Below are positions 27,586 to 38,835 of a stretch of DNA of 64,000 nucleotides, piece by piece. Within the stretch, counting starts at the first letter, position 1. Each line of letters opens with the position of its first letter. The translations under genes were made by a program, and so were the position numbers. Under the pieces are notes generated by a model. That model saw nothing but the letters and a program-made list of their open reading frames with translations. It was not told the origin of the DNA and searched no databases. The DNA comes from Marinobacter antarcticus (GTDB lineage Bacteria; Pseudomonadota; Gammaproteobacteria; Pseudomonadales; Oleiphilaceae). The stretch is from contig NZ_FRAQ01000002.1 of the NCBI RefSeq assembly GCF_900142385.1, positions 496,001 through 560,000 on the forward strand, read 5' to 3'.

Positions 27586-29321
27586 GCAGCTCCGCCCTTC
27601 TCGTGCCCTCGCCGCATAGTGCTTCGTTCGACCTGCTGATCATTAAGGCGGCTGTTTTGACTGAATGGCAGGAAAACCGAAGCGGGGGCAGGATAACCAA
27701 TGAGCTCATACAGATTCACCAGGTGTCGGCGGTAGAGATCTTCAAAATCGCGGACAACCTGCGTCGGATTGTAATCTCCGAACCACCAGAACCAGTCAGA
27801 CCCTTCGCAAATAGCCAATTGCTTCTGCGCGGTTTCTGTTTGTTCGGTGCCAAGTCCCCCTTCTGCCATCACCTGATCGTAATGGGTTTTTGCCTCACAA
27901 AGAAGATCCCAGGCACGGTTCTTGGCCGGATCGCCAATCCACGTTGAAAACGTGCCGTAGATCCAGCTTCCGGCAACCAGATATGGAAGGTTGGAAGGTT
28001 TGGCGGGTGGCTCGTCTGTCAGGTCTTGAAAGGTAGTGAGTTTAAGCCGGGGATGATTCGCCAAAACCCGATAGAGTTCGCTGAGAAAATGAAATCCATT
28101 CTCGGGATAGTATTCCCAGGCGTTTTCACCATCCATAATGATCGAAATGACGGTCTCTGGCTTGCCGGAACTGGCGATGTTTTCCATGTGATAAACCAGG
28201 TCCGCGACGGCGTCTTTTGCGTGCCAGTCTGAATAGGTGAAACCGATCAGGTCGGAAAGTGCGTCATCCCGGAAGAAAACGGTCGTACCGGAGTCTCCGA
28301 AGGTATAAGGCTGATGGATGCCACAATCTTCAAGCCACTTCACTTCTGGCGAATGGTTTGCTGCGCGCTCGAGGCTGTTTTGAAGAACGGAATCCCCGCT
28401 GGCGGTCCAGCGGAAATCATGACGCTCGAGAAAGTTCAGAGTGCTCTGGCTCACGCCCCCCTCTGAGGCCCAGCATCCGACCGGTTCAATACCGAAGAAA
28501 CGCTGGAAAACGGTTCTTGCTTGCTGGAGTTGCCAGTCAACCCTTTGTTCACCACCGGGGTATCGGGCGTGGATAGGCAAAATGACCTCAGGCAAGGCTT
28601 CCCTTGCAGATTCCGGATCAAGAAGTAAGGGGATCATCGGGTGGCTGTATGGGCTTACAGAGAGCTCCACCTGCCCATTGTGTGCGAGTTTTCGGTACCT
28701 TGGCCCGATGCCGGCAAGCACTTCGAAGATAACATTCAGCAACGCTCTGCGGTCTTCAAGCGTAAATTTTTGCCCTTTTTCCTGAAGGCTCTTTATGCAC
28801 TGATTTTCAAGGCGAATGGTTTCACCCATCCAACCGAGATGATACCAGACCAGCAGATCGGCCAGAAAAGCCTCTGACATATAGCCTTGTAGCTCGGTTT
28901 TTTTGCGATAGAGCCTTGCCAGTTCGGCCAGCCTGGCGAATGCGGGATAGCGCTGGATAATGCGCTCTGGGTTAGCTCTAAGGCATTTCTCCATAAGATC
29001 GATAAAGGCTGGCGTACCGGCTTCGGGCAGTGCCTGGGAAACCAGTGCGGCCAGCAAAGGGTCCCCAATCTCTCCTATCCCATACCGCCATTGCTCAATC
29101 TGTAGTAAATACGTCTCGATCTGTTCCAGCAGTGTCGGTGCAAAGTTCACAACAGCTCGGGCGGCTGGCTGGCTTTCAATGTGGGCCGCCATGTCGCTGT
29201 AGTCTTTGATGCTATGCAGATACACCCAGGGAAACAGAAACTCGCCGGTACTCAGGTCCTGATAACAGGGTTGGTGCATATGCCAGCACAGAACTACGGG
29301 GATTCTGATGTCAGAGACCAT
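27582..29321 (-). CDS. GH57 glycoside hydrolase (alpha-amylase/glucanotransferase type)
   Basis: A 579-aa family GH57 enzyme. It opens with [20 protein letters not shown], the metal/substrate motif of GH57. The nucleophile is Glu287 in [10 protein letters not shown] and the acid/base Asp397 in [18 protein letters not shown]57 members include alpha-amylase, 4-alpha-glucanotransferase, amylopullulanase and branching enzyme; which reaction this one performs is not settled by sequence. A dedicated branching enzyme is encoded separately, so a debranching or amylase role is more likely. The start overlaps the end of glgC by 11 bases and the stop overlaps malQ by four. Confidence 0.9.
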   Translation of the reverse strand: MVSDIRIPVVLCWHMHQPCYQDLSTGEFLFPWVYLHSIKDYSDMAAHIESQPAARAVVNFAPTLLEQIETYLLQIEQWRYGIGEIGDPLLAALVSQALPEAGTPAFIDLMEKCLRANPERIIQRYPAFARLAELARLYRKKTELQGYMSEAFLADLLVWYHLGWMGETIRLENQCIKSLQEKGQKFTLEDRRALLNVIFEVLAGIGPRYRKLAHNGQVELSVSPYSHPMIPLLLDPESAREALPEVILPIHARYPGGEQRVDWQLQQARTVFQRFFGIEPVGCWASEGGVSQSTLNFLERHDFRWTASGDSVLQNSLERAANHSPEVKWLEDCGIHQPYTFGDSGTTVFFRDDALSDLIGFTYSDWHAKDAVADLVYHMENIASSGKPETVISIIMDGENAWEYYPENGFHFLSELYRVLANHPRLKLTTFQDLTDEPPAKPSNLPYLVAGSWIYGTFSTWIGDPAKNRAWDLLCEAKTHYDQVMAEGGLGTEQTETAQKQLAICEGSDWFWWFGDYNPTQVVRDFEDLYRRHLVNLYELIGYPAPASVFLPFSQNSRLNDQQVERSTMRRGHEKGGAA

Positions 29322-30579
29322 GGGGATAATCCTGTCCGAGCATTTCGGGGGTCACCAGAACAATACCTTTAGGAGAGACGTGGAAGCGGCTACGGTCTTC
29401 TGTTTCATCAAACCCGATCCGGCTGTTATCCGGAATTCGGCAACCTCGGTCAATTACGGCATTGCGAATATGACAGTGACGGCCAATTTCCACGTCCGGG
29501 AAGATGACAGAATATGAGACCTCACTGTAAGAATGCACGGTAACCTGCGAAAAAATAAGGGAATGACGAACTGTGGAACCGGATATAATAGAGCCACCGG
29601 CGACCATCGAATCAACAGCCATTCCACGGCGATCATCATCGTCAAAAACAAATTTTGCCGGGGGCAACTGCTCCTGATAGGTCCAGATCGGCCAGTGTGA
29701 GTCATAAAGGTTGAGTTCAGGGCTCACACCGATCAGCTCAAGATTGGCCTGCCACAGAGCATCAATGGTTCCGACATCCCGCCAGTAGGCAGGCTTATTA
29801 TGTATCGGATCCCGGAACGGAAAAGCCATAACGCGGAGACGTTTGATAACCGACGGAATGATATCCCTACCGAAATCGTGGGACGAACTGCCATCCAGTA
29901 GTTCGTGGTCTGTGGTCAGTTCATCAAACAGAATCTCGGCGCTGAATACATAGATACCCATGGATGCCAGAGCCTTGCCCGGGCTCCCAGGCATTGGCCG
30001 CGGATGCTCGGGTTTTTCGACAAATTCAGTGATGCGCAGTTCGTCGTCAACAGACATCACCCCGAATGCACAAGCTTCGTCGATGGGCACCTCGATACAG
30101 CCAACGGTGATATCAGCGCCGCTTTCAACATGCGCTGCAAGCATGGTGGCATAGTCCATTTTATAGACATGGTCGCCGGCAAGGATCAGAACATATTCGG
30201 GCTTGTGGCCACGAATGATGTCTAGGTTTTGCAATACTGCGTCAGCCGTACCCTCATACCAGGATGTCTCAATCCGTTGCTGGGCCGGCAGCAGCTCGAC
30301 AAACTCATCCAGCTCACTGCGCATAAACCCCCACCCCCGCTGAATATGGCGCATCAGCGAGTGTGATTTGTACTGCGTGATCACTCCTACCTGGCCGATT
30401 CCCGAGTTAATGCAGTTGGAAAGGGGAAAATCGATGATCCTGAATTTGCCACCAAATGGAACCGCGGGCTTTGCTCGCCATTTGGTGAGGTCATAAAGGC
30501 GGGAGCCCCGTCCACCGGCAAGAACCAGGGCGAGGGTGTGTCGGGTCAGACGACTGACGTAGCGCTTGGCCGTTTGCAT
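29311..30579 (-). CDS. glgC: Glucose-1-phosphate adenylyltransferase
   Basis: A 422-aa ADP-glucose pyrophosphorylase, the committed step of glycogen synthesis. It has the nucleotidyltransferase motif [39 protein letters not shown], the [14 protein letters not shown] loop and the C-terminal left-handed beta-helix (repeated hexapeptide-like [20 protein letters not shown]). Allosteric activation by glycolytic intermediates is usual for the family. The frame extends 33 codons upstream; the ATG at 30579 matches the family start. It heads the leftward operon, divergent from glgB. Confidence 0.95.
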   Translation of the reverse strand: MQTAKRYVSRLTRHTLALVLAGGRGSRLYDLTKWRAKPAVPFGGKFRIIDFPLSNCINSGIGQVGVITQYKSHSLMRHIQRGWGFMRSELDEFVELLPAQQRIETSWYEGTADAVLQNLDIIRGHKPEYVLILAGDHVYKMDYATMLAAHVESGADITVGCIEVPIDEACAFGVMSVDDELRITEFVEKPEHPRPMPGSPGKALASMGIYVFSAEILFDELTTDHELLDGSSSHDFGRDIIPSVIKRLRVMAFPFRDPIHNKPAYWRDVGTIDALWQANLELIGVSPELNLYDSHWPIWTYQEQLPPAKFVFDDDDRRGMAVDSMVAGGSIISGSTVRHSLIFSQVTVHSYSEVSYSVIFPDVEIGRHCHIRNAVIDRGCRIPDNSRIGFDETEDRSRFHVSPKGIVLVTPEMLGQDYPHGL

Positions 30580-30770
30580 TGCTGTTACCCTGAAATATTC
30601 AGATGTTTGTTTAGCTGTGTGCAGTGGAATTCCAAGAATTCCGGGACAATTTTGACTACTCTGATAATAGTAGTTCACAGTCAGGAATTCCTAGCGCAAA
30701 TTTCGCACAAGCCTGCGGGCTGTGTATATGGCTCCTGGCAAAGCCTCTTTCATACGGAGTCTTTGTGGTT
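30580..30770. promoter_or_regulatory. Divergent control region between glgC and glgB
   Basis: This 191-base region must contain promoters for both glycogen arms. It holds a six-base inverted repeat ACTACT (30655-30660) and AGTAGT (30669-30674) and three GAATTCC-containing palindromes (about 30625-30632, 30634-30641 and 30681-30690). These are possible operator sites. No convincing -35/-10 pair could be fixed. A GGAG at 30755-30758 precedes the glgB ATG by 12 bases. Confidence 0.35.
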
Positions 30771-32684
30771 ATGCAAAGCCCTATCCTCAGCAACTCTGAC
30801 CTCCGGAGCTTCTCGGAAGGCCGTCATTGGCATATTTATAACGTGCTGGGTGCTCATTTGTGCCAGCAGGGAAATTGTTATGGCGTTGGCTTTGCGGTCT
30901 GGGCTCCGAACGCGAGAAGCGTGGATGTGGTGGGCGATTTCAACCACTGGCAACCCGGTGTTCATCCAATGGAGCTCCACGAAGGCACCGGGGTCTGGTC
31001 GCTTTTTGTGCCCGACGTTGCGGTTGGCGCTCTCTACAAGTTTTCTATTTCTAGCGTTTCAGGTCAGCATCTGCTCAAAACCGATCCTTATGGCCAGGCG
31101 TTTGAGTTGCGGCCTTCGACTGCTTCTGTTGTCACACAATCAGGGGATTTCGACTGGACTGATGGCGACTGGCTCTCTCGCAGAGCGCTTTGGAGCTGGC
31201 AACATTCGCCGATCTCGATTTACGAAGTTCATATCGCATCCTGGCGTCACCATGGTTCCGGGCGGTGGCTGAACTATCGGGAATTTGCGGATCAACTTGT
31301 GCCCTACGTTCTGGAAATGGGCTTCACACACGTTGAGTTATTGCCTGTAACGGAACATCCGCTTGATGAATCCTGGGGTTACCAGACCACAGGATACTTT
31401 GCCCCCACGAGCCGGTTCGGGAACCCCGATGACCTTCGCTATCTGATCGATCTCTGCCACCGTCACAGCATAGGTGTCATTCTGGACTGGGTGCCCGGCC
31501 ACTTCCCTACCGATGATCACGCACTCGCTCTTTTCGACGGTACAGCACTTTACGAGCATGAAGATCCACGCAAGGGCCGGCATCAGGACTGGGGTACGCT
31601 GATCTACAATTATGGGCGCAACGAGGTAAAGAACTTCCTCATTGGCAGCGCCCTTTTCTGGCTGGATGCCTTCCATATCGACGGGCTGCGTGTAGACGCA
31701 GTAGCCTCCATGCTTTACCTCAATTACTCCCGCAAAGATGGCGAGTGGATACCAAATGCCTATGGTGGTCACGAAAACCTGGAGGCTATTGATTTTCTAC
31801 GGGAGCTGAACCAGGTTTGCCAGAGTCGGTTTCCGGGAACCTTGATCTGCGCAGAAGAATCTACATCCTGGCCCGGTGTGACCCGACCACCGGAAACCGG
31901 CGGGCTCGGTTTTAATCTGAAATGGAACATGGGCTGGATGCACGACACGCTGGATTACCTGCAACAGGATCCGGTTTACCGCCAATACCATCACGATAAG
32001 CTCACGTTCGGGCTGATCTATGCTTTTTCTGAAAACTTCCTTCTGCCGCTTTCTCATGATGAGGTTGTGCATGGCAAGGGCAGCCTGATCAACAAAATGC
32101 CTGGTGATGAATGGCAGCAACGAGCCTCGTTACGGCTGCTTTTTACTTATCTGTTCACGTACCCGGGAGCAAAGCTGCTGTTTATGGGGGGGGAGTTTGG
32201 CCAGCGCCGCGAATGGAGCGAATCCCGGGAGCTTGACTGGAGCCTGCTGCAATATCCAGAGCACCAGGGGCTTAAGCGGCTGGTGCAGGATCTGAATGGC
32301 CTTTACCGCCGGGAAATATCTCTCTATGGGCAAAGCCATAAATCCCATGGTTTTGAATGGATTGATTGCCACGATTCGCCCCAGTCGGTGATCAGTTTTG
32401 TACGCAAATCCGAGGGCGAGACCACGGTTATTGTGGTGAACTTTACCCCCATTCCCCGCCATCATTACCGGATTGGAGTGCCATCCGGTGGCCTTTGGTG
32501 TGAGATATTCAACTCCGATTCCGAGTACTACGGAGGCAGCAATCTTGGCAACCCCTTTCCGGTTCAAGCCTGCGATCAGCCCTGGATGACACGGGACTGG
32601 TCGGTTGAGCTTACTTTGCCTCCCCTGGGCGCGATTGTGCTGAGTAAGGGGGCGGATCCGGTAGCAAAGGAACCAGACGAGTGA
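30771..32684 (+). CDS. glgB: 1,4-alpha-glucan branching enzyme
   Basis: A 637-aa GH13 enzyme forming alpha-1,6 branches in glycogen. It has an N-terminal CBM48 ([20 protein letters not shown]), [20 protein letters not shown], the nucleophile Asp309 in [13 protein letters not shown], Glu362 in [12 protein letters not shown], and [20 protein letters not shown]. It lacks the second N-terminal module of the E. coli enzyme (728 aa), so it is the shorter type. The frame extends 49 codons upstream; the ATG at 30771 is taken. A run of eight G (about 32186-32193) encodes the conserved MGGEFG. It overlaps glgA by four bases. Confidence 0.95.
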   Translation: MQSPILSNSDLRSFSEGRHWHIYNVLGAHLCQQGNCYGVGFAVWAPNARSVDVVGDFNHWQPGVHPMELHEGTGVWSLFVPDVAVGALYKFSISSVSGQHLLKTDPYGQAFELRPSTASVVTQSGDFDWTDGDWLSRRALWSWQHSPISIYEVHIASWRHHGSGRWLNYREFADQLVPYVLEMGFTHVELLPVTEHPLDESWGYQTTGYFAPTSRFGNPDDLRYLIDLCHRHSIGVILDWVPGHFPTDDHALALFDGTALYEHEDPRKGRHQDWGTLIYNYGRNEVKNFLIGSALFWLDAFHIDGLRVDAVASMLYLNYSRKDGEWIPNAYGGHENLEAIDFLRELNQVCQSRFPGTLICAEESTSWPGVTRPPETGGLGFNLKWNMGWMHDTLDYLQQDPVYRQYHHDKLTFGLIYAFSENFLLPLSHDEVVHGKGSLINKMPGDEWQQRASLRLLFTYLFTYPGAKLLFMGGEFGQRREWSESRELDWSLLQYPEHQGLKRLVQDLNGLYRREISLYGQSHKSHGFEWIDCHDSPQSVISFVRKSEGETTVIVVNFTPIPRHHYRIGVPSGGLWCEIFNSDSEYYGGSNLGNPFPVQACDQPWMTRDWSVELTLPPLGAIVLSKGADPVAKEPDE

Positions 32685-34144
32685 TTCGGATACTTTTCGC
32701 CACAAGTGAACTTTATCCTCTGGTAAAAACCGGTGGGCTTGCCGATGTGTCGGCGAGTCTGCCAGAAGCGCTTTGTCGTCTCGAATACGATGTGCATATC
32801 CTTCTGCCTGGTTACCCTGCAGCCATGGAAGCGGCACGCAAAGGAAGTGCGTTGCGCAAAGCTCGCATTCAGGTTGATGACTACAGCGTGAGTCTCTGGC
32901 AAACCCGGCCGCCCGGAAGTGCTGTCACCTTATGGCTGGTTGACTGCCCTGCTCTGTTTGATCGCCCGGGGAACCCTTATCAGAACGGCAGGGGGGAAGA
33001 CTGGTGGGACAACGCTCAGCGCTACGAATTGTTTTGCCGGGTTGCAGCGCAGATTGCACTTGGCCAGGCAGGCATCCAGTGGGTGCCTGATATCGTGCAT
33101 TGCAATGATTGGCAAACGGGACTGATTCCGGTTTTTCTGGAGCATCATCGAAGCCGGCCAGGCACGGTATTCACCGTCCACAATCTTGCCTACCAGGGTC
33201 TGTTCCCCCACGAAATATTCCGTGCTCTGGGCTTGCCGGATTCGCTCTGGAATATGCACGAACTTGAATTTCACGGCCAGCTTTCGTTTATCAAAGGTGG
33301 TCTGGTGTTCAGTGACAGAATTACCACGGTGAGCCCGCGCTATGCTCGCGAGATTCAGACACCAGATTATGGATATGGTCTGGATGGACTGCTCAGGCAC
33401 CGCCGCGAGCGATTGTCTGGAATTCTTAACGGAATTGATACGGGCGTATGGAATCCTGAAGACGATCCATATCTTGAGTTCCACTACGGCTCAGGTCACC
33501 TTGAAAACAAATTGCTCTGCAAGGCCCGGCTACAGGATCAATTGGCCCTGAAGACAGGTGACGCACCCCTGTTGGGCTTTATCGGGCGCATGGTGGAACA
33601 GAAAGGGCTGGACTGGTTAGTTGCCGTTATGCGTCCATTGCTGGAGCGGGGTTGTCAGTTTGCGCTTCTGGGCTCTGGCGAAAGCCGCTACGAAGAGCCC
33701 TTAAAAGCTCTGGCAAACCAATGGCCTGATCAGGTCTCTCTGACTCTGGGCTACGACGAAGTGTTGTCTCATCGCATTACCGCAGGTTGTGATCTCTTCA
33801 TGATGCCATCGAGATTCGAGCCCTGCGGCCTTAATCAGATGTATAGCCTGCGTTATGGCACCTTGCCGATCGTCCATTCGATTGGCGGTCTTAGAGATAC
33901 GATTTTTGATCCTGTTGATGCGGGTCTCGATGAGGCAAATGGATTCTGTTTTCAGGAGCCAACTGCGACATCATTTCTGAGTGCTATTGAGAGAGCTCTT
34001 GGCTACAGGAAAAACCAGAAGGCTTGGCGGCGGCTGCAGCATAATGCCATGTCTGGTGAATACTCCTGGCAGCTGAGAGCAAAAAGTTATGGTGATCTCT
34101 ATCAGCAAATTCTGGCTGAACGAGACGATCAACAGCCGTATTAA
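32681..34144 (+). CDS. glgA: Glycogen synthase (ADP-glucose)
   Basis: A 487-aa GT5 glycosyltransferase that extends alpha-1,4-glucan from ADP-glucose. It starts with a GTG at 32681 that overlaps the glgB stop (GTGA), indicating coupling. The ADP-glucose-binding [16 protein letters not shown] has Lys16; [39 protein letters not shown] and [20 protein letters not shown] complete the GT-B fold with the retaining E-X7-E-like motif. Length is normal. Confidence 0.95.
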   Translation: MIRILFATSELYPLVKTGGLADVSASLPEALCRLEYDVHILLPGYPAAMEAARKGSALRKARIQVDDYSVSLWQTRPPGSAVTLWLVDCPALFDRPGNPYQNGRGEDWWDNAQRYELFCRVAAQIALGQAGIQWVPDIVHCNDWQTGLIPVFLEHHRSRPGTVFTVHNLAYQGLFPHEIFRALGLPDSLWNMHELEFHGQLSFIKGGLVFSDRITTVSPRYAREIQTPDYGYGLDGLLRHRRERLSGILNGIDTGVWNPEDDPYLEFHYGSGHLENKLLCKARLQDQLALKTGDAPLLGFIGRMVEQKGLDWLVAVMRPLLERGCQFALLGSGESRYEEPLKALANQWPDQVSLTLGYDEVLSHRITAGCDLFMMPSRFEPCGLNQMYSLRYGTLPIVHSIGGLRDTIFDPVDAGLDEANGFCFQEPTATSFLSAIERALGYRKNQKAWRRLQHNAMSGEYSWQLRAKSYGDLYQQILAERDDQQPY

Positions 34145-34189
34145 CGAGCCTCCTTAACGAGTGCAATTGTCTGCAAGGTAATCACCAGT

Positions 34190-36742
34190 ATGCATAAGGC
34201 AACCGAATTCCGTCTCGAAGCCCGGCCCAGAATTCCCGAAGTACTGGATCGTCTGGAGGAACTGGCAAATGACCTTTTTTACAGCTGGAACCATGGCGTT
34301 CGGGGCCTGTTCGCCCGAATTGATCTCAGTCTTTGGCAAAAGGTGGAACACAACCCGAAACTGTTTCTCCGCCGGGTTGCTCAGGAACGACTCAACGAAA
34401 CCATTGAGAATCGGGCGTTTCTTGCAGAGTACCGTCGGGTTCTGAGTAGTTACGACGCTTATCTGGCCGCAGAGCCCGGACCCGATGTAACTGAAAAGCT
34501 TAATCCGGAAACGTCTCTGGTTGCTTATTTTTGTGCTGAGTTCGGGTTTCACGAGAGCTTCCCCATCTATTCCGGCGGCCTCGGAATTTTAGCGGGCGAT
34601 CACTGTAAAGCCGCCAGTGATCTGGGCCTTCCTTTTGTGGCGGTTGGCTTGCTGTACCGGCAGGGATACTTTATCCAGAGCATTGGTGCTCAGGGCCAGC
34701 AAATCGCGAGATATCAGTCCCACTCGAGCGATGAACTACCGATTACGCTGGCAGAGAAGGACGGCAAGGCGCTCCAGGTCTCTGTCCCCTTCCCCGGCCG
34801 CACAATTGTTGCGCGAGTATGGGAAGCGCGGGTAGGACATATCCGTCTCTATCTCCTTGACTCGGATACGGAAGAGAATAATGCAGACGACCGCAATCTG
34901 ACGCTTCAGCTCTATGGCGGTGATGAGTCCACACGGATTTTTCAGGAAATGCTGCTGGGTATCGGAGGAACCCGTGTGCTCCAGGCTCTGGATCTCGTGC
35001 CGACCGCCTGGCATATCAACGAAGGCCACGCGGCATTTCAGATACTGGAGCGATGCCGCCGGGTGATGGCCGATGGCTTGAGCTTTGAGGCTGCGCTGGA
35101 AGCAGTGGCCGGGGCAACGCTGTTCACGACTCACACGCCGGTTGCCGCTGGTCATGATGTGTTCCACCGCGCGTTGGTTCAACACGCACTGGGCGCCTGG
35201 CTGGAAGAGTCCGGACTTGATTTCGACAAGGTTTTCGCCATGGGTGCCAAACCTGGCCAGGATACTTTCAGTATGACCAGCCTCGGCCTGCGCGGCTCGC
35301 GTTTTCACAACGGAGTGAGTCGTATCCACGGCGATGTTGCCGCGAAGATGGAAGGTGACATTTGGCCCCAGATTCCACCTGATGAGAACCCCCTTGGCTA
35401 CATTACCAATGGCGTCCACGTGGCTACGTTTCTTGCGCCAGAATGGTCGAGCCTGTTCGATATTCAGGCCCCAAACTGGAAGAGTGAGCTGAAAAACCCC
35501 GAGTTTTGGGAGTTTGTGGAGAGGATCCCTGATTATCATTACTGGAGTGTGCACAAGGCGCTGAAAGAGCAGATGAGTGACTTTGTGGTTCGCAGGCTAA
35601 AACGTCAGCACCGTCGTAACGGCATTGGTCGCTCGGTAACAGACCGGATGGTCAAACAGGTGACGTCATCCGATAAAGATCCGCTGGTTATCGGTTTTGC
35701 CCGTCGCTTTGCCACTTATAAGCGCGCCACCCTGATTTTTTCTGACCTTGAGCGGCTGGAGAGAATTGTGACCGATTCCGATCAACCGGTTGTTCTGGTT
35801 TTTGCCGGCAAGGCCCACCCAAAAGACAAACCGGGGCAGCAGCTGATAAAGGTTTTGCACGACCTGTCCATGCGACCATCTCTGATAGGGCACCTGATAT
35901 TGCTGGAGGATTACGATCAGGCGATGGCTCGCCGGCTCCTGAGTGGCGTAGACGTGTGGCTGAATACGCCGGAGTACCCGAAAGAGGCCAGCGGCACATC
36001 GGGTGAAAAAGCGGCACTTAACGGCGCACTTAACCTCAGCGTTCTGGATGGCTGGTGGGGCGAAGGATTCGATGGCAATAATGGCTGGGGAATAGCGCCC
36101 CGCAATACGGAGCTGGATCCGGAATTCCGCAACGAGGAAGAAGCACGGGATCTTCTGGATCTTCTGGAATACGAGGTGGTTCCGCTTTACTACGCACGGG
36201 CATCACAAGGTTATTCTGCAGGCTGGGTGAAGCGCTCCAAAGCGTCTATGAAAACCATTACGCCAAGATTCAACAGTGAGCGAATGGTGATGGATTATGT
36301 AAACAATTATTACCATCCTGCATCTCGCCAGGGACAGCAATTGATGGCGGACAACGGAAAACTCGCATCGGAGCTGGCAGACTGGAAGGCACGGGTGCGC
36401 GAGGCGTGGCCAGGCGTTACCCTGAATGTTCAGGGGTGTGTCGAGTGCCGGTGTGCTTATGATGAGACAGTTGAGCTGAGAGTGGAGGCCGTGCTCAATG
36501 GTTTGACGGCAGACGATGTGCGCGTGGAGTGCCTCATTACACCGGAATGTACAGGAACACACAACGGTTTGGAGCGAAACTGTTTCCTGCTCGAAAAAGA
36601 AGGCGACGAAGAGGGCAAAACCGTGTTCGCCGCTCAGCTTCGCCCGTCATACCCCGGGCTGCAAACATTGCGGTTAAGAATGTACCCCTACCACAATGCG
36701 CTCACCCACCCACTGGAAATGGGTGCCATGCTCTGGATCTGA
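34190..36742 (+). CDS. glgP: Alpha-glucan phosphorylase (GT35), second copy
   Basis: An 850-aa paralogue of the phosphorylase at 23-25.6 kb, with the same DUF3417-type N-terminal domain (LANDLFYSWNHGVRGLFARI), YSGGLGILAGDHCKAASDLG, INEGHAAFQILERC, and FTTHTPVAAGHDVF. The PLP site reads EASGTSGEKAALNGALNLS with Lys607; it has Glu where the other copy has Met just before the Lys. It is the last gene of the rightward arm, 45 bases after glgA. Two phosphorylases may differ in chain-length preference or in regulation. Confidence 0.93.
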   Translation: MHKATEFRLEARPRIPEVLDRLEELANDLFYSWNHGVRGLFARIDLSLWQKVEHNPKLFLRRVAQERLNETIENRAFLAEYRRVLSSYDAYLAAEPGPDVTEKLNPETSLVAYFCAEFGFHESFPIYSGGLGILAGDHCKAASDLGLPFVAVGLLYRQGYFIQSIGAQGQQIARYQSHSSDELPITLAEKDGKALQVSVPFPGRTIVARVWEARVGHIRLYLLDSDTEENNADDRNLTLQLYGGDESTRIFQEMLLGIGGTRVLQALDLVPTAWHINEGHAAFQILERCRRVMADGLSFEAALEAVAGATLFTTHTPVAAGHDVFHRALVQHALGAWLEESGLDFDKVFAMGAKPGQDTFSMTSLGLRGSRFHNGVSRIHGDVAAKMEGDIWPQIPPDENPLGYITNGVHVATFLAPEWSSLFDIQAPNWKSELKNPEFWEFVERIPDYHYWSVHKALKEQMSDFVVRRLKRQHRRNGIGRSVTDRMVKQVTSSDKDPLVIGFARRFATYKRATLIFSDLERLERIVTDSDQPVVLVFAGKAHPKDKPGQQLIKVLHDLSMRPSLIGHLILLEDYDQAMARRLLSGVDVWLNTPEYPKEASGTSGEKAALNGALNLSVLDGWWGEGFDGNNGWGIAPRNTELDPEFRNEEEARDLLDLLEYEVVPLYYARASQGYSAGWVKRSKASMKTITPRFNSERMVMDYVNNYYHPASRQGQQLMADNGKLASELADWKARVREAWPGVTLNVQGCVECRCAYDETVELRVEAVLNGLTADDVRVECLITPECTGTHNGLERNCFLLEKEGDEEGKTVFAAQLRPSYPGLQTLRLRMYPYHNALTHPLEMGAMLWI

Positions 36743-36759
36743 TGCCGGAAGCTGGCCTG

Positions 36760-37419
36760 TCAGAGAGCGTGCTTGCGAATAAAGCGCCCGATCTCCTGAA
36801 TTTCCTCAAGGCACACGCTGTGCTCCATGGGGAAGGTCATATAAGCTGGCTCGTAGCCCATTCCCTTGAGTGTTTCCACGCTGCGGACGCCAAGCGTTTC
36901 AGGAACCATCGGGTCAGCGGTTCCGTGATAGATATTGATCGGAATGCCGGCGTTTGCCTCTGAAGGCTTCACAGATTTCGCCGTGGCGAAATAGGTGGAA
37001 AGCGCCAGAATGCCGGCTAACCGCTTTGGATAGGTCAGGCCGAGTTCATAGGCAACCGCCCCACCCTGTGAAAAGCCTGCAATAACGATATTTTCTGAGG
37101 GTATGCCTCGCTCGACTTGCTGATCGATCAGTTTGCCTACAGCACGGGCCGAATCCATCAGCTGGTCGGTGTCCACAATTCTGTCAATATCCATCGCTTT
37201 AATGTCGTACCAGGCGGGCATGGTCATACCGCCATTGATGGTGACCGGCATGTTGGGCGCGTGTGGAAATATAAAGCGTACGGCAGCGTCGTCCGGTAAA
37301 CCCAGCTCAGGCACTACGGGTTCAAAATCGTGGCCACTTGCACCGAGACCGTGTAACCAAATGACGGCAGCTGTGGGGTTAGCTCCGGTTTCCAGCTCAA
37401 TATACTGAAGATCCTGCAC
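36760..37419 (-). CDS. Carboxylesterase / acyl-protein thioesterase-like hydrolase
   Basis: A 219-aa alpha/beta hydrolase of the phospholipase/carboxylesterase family. It has VIWLHGLGASGHDFEPVVPE, the nucleophile elbow AGFSQGGAVAYELG, the acid Asp in YHGTADPMVP and the His in FPMEHSVCLEEI. Family members hydrolyse short acyl esters or thioesters. It has no signal peptide. The acyltransferase gene lies 35 bases upstream on the same strand, and the two may be cotranscribed. Confidence 0.9.
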   Translation of the reverse strand: MQDLQYIELETGANPTAAVIWLHGLGASGHDFEPVVPELGLPDDAAVRFIFPHAPNMPVTINGGMTMPAWYDIKAMDIDRIVDTDQLMDSARAVGKLIDQQVERGIPSENIVIAGFSQGGAVAYELGLTYPKRLAGILALSTYFATAKSVKPSEANAGIPINIYHGTADPMVPETLGVRSVETLKGMGYEPAYMTFPMEHSVCLEEIQEIGRFIRKHAL

Positions 37420-37454
37420 GCAGTACCTCGTTTATCAGAAAGGGATTGTCCGGA

Positions 37455-38648
37455 TCAATCCGGAGAGTTTTGTCTGGTGTTCGCGTCCAGCGCGGTCTGA
37501 ACCGGGTTGGCATACATGTCCAATAGGTAGGGGCGAATAGCGGAATCACAAGCCTCCAGCCTCTTTTCCATTTCCATGCGGGCGATCTGCATGTCCTCTT
37601 CGGACCAGTTCCCAGCGGTTACTACAGAATCCCGGACAATTTTCAGATCCTTAACACCCTGGGGGTGAAGCCCGCGTTTCTCGTAGGCCACCAGGTTAGA
37701 TGCGTGCAGATGGTAATTGGCGTGTATTTCACGGTCGACCAGTGCAGCAAACTCTTTGGCGTTTTCCGGCGCATCGGTGATGGGGGTGCCAAAGTGCACG
37801 TGCACATGGCCCTTGAACTCGGTCAGGCCCTTCATGATCTGCTCTGTATCTTCACCTTCTGCTTTTTTGTAGCTGCCAGCACGTGCCTTGGTTTCCAGTT
37901 CGCGGGCTTTGTCGCCGTCGCACGGATCGTACTCATAGGATATGGAAACCGGAACGATGCGGAGTTTGTTCATCGCCTCGGCAAAGCTCAGGCCGCTTTT
38001 CTTGCAGCTCATGTAGAACATCTTGATGATCGCGGGGTCGGTGAAATCCAGACCATCTTTGGCACGCCCCTCGCGCTGCGCTATCCAGATATTCTCGTTA
38101 TTTGCGATGCTGTGGTTGATAAAGCCGGAAAGCGTAATATAAGCGTCACGCATTTCACGGGGGCTGGTCATATCGCGGCGAACAATAAAGCTCTTGTTAA
38201 GCCGCATCATTTCAGCAAATACCCGGTTTGCGAGCAGGTTATCGCCAATGGCTATCCGCGTGGTACGCAGGCCGTTTTTGAACAGCAGGTAATTGACCAC
38301 CATGGGGTCAAACACAATATCCCGATGGTTGGATATAAACAGGTAAGCGCCCTGCTTACTGAGGTTTTCTACGCCGCTTGTTGTTACACGGGTGGTAGTG
38401 CCTTCAATCAGATCACCGATATACCCGGATAATCCCGCCTGCAGATCATCCACGTGAGTGAAATGTCCAAAACGGCTGACTAGCCAGCGACGGGTGAAAA
38501 AACGCAGAACTGCCGGCGCCCAGCGCGCCAATGTAGGCGACTTGAAGCGCCCCACCATGTCCAGAAACTCCTGGTCGTTGACCAACCGTTTAATAGCGGG
38601 GCCGGTTTCTTCGTCCGAATAGGGACGGATGGCGTCAAATTCCTGCAT
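37455..38648 (-). CDS. 1-acyl-glycerol-3-phosphate acyltransferase-type enzyme
   Basis: A 397-aa PlsC/PlsB-superfamily acyltransferase. The catalytic HX4D motif is SNHRDIVFDP and the substrate motif IAQREGRAKDGLDF. The N-terminal part has basic and amphipathic helices rather than clear membrane segments. The C-terminal 150 residues are an extension. The frame continues 53 codons upstream, but the ATG at 38648 fits the family start MQEFDAIRPYSDEETG. Acyl acceptor is not certain: glycerol-3-phosphate or lysophosphatidate. Confidence 0.85.
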   Translation of the reverse strand: MQEFDAIRPYSDEETGPAIKRLVNDQEFLDMVGRFKSPTLARWAPAVLRFFTRRWLVSRFGHFTHVDDLQAGLSGYIGDLIEGTTTRVTTSGVENLSKQGAYLFISNHRDIVFDPMVVNYLLFKNGLRTTRIAIGDNLLANRVFAEMMRLNKSFIVRRDMTSPREMRDAYITLSGFINHSIANNENIWIAQREGRAKDGLDFTDPAIIKMFYMSCKKSGLSFAEAMNKLRIVPVSISYEYDPCDGDKARELETKARAGSYKKAEGEDTEQIMKGLTEFKGHVHVHFGTPITDAPENAKEFAALVDREIHANYHLHASNLVAYEKRGLHPQGVKDLKIVRDSVVTAGNWSEEDMQIARMEMEKRLEACDSAIRPYLLDMYANPVQTALDANTRQNSPD

Positions 38649-38835
38649 GGATGCCCTGTTGTTGTCAGTAACGATTATGGTGAGCCGTGAAACGGTAGTT
38701 TGAAACCGCGGTATTGTATCGTTTCTTCTTTCGCTTTGCCTCCCAAAAGGCAGTCTGTCCGGCCATTCCTTGCGCTGAATCTGGTATGATCCGCTACCAG
38801 ATTCCACCTCAGCATCGCGATCAACCGGTTATTCT

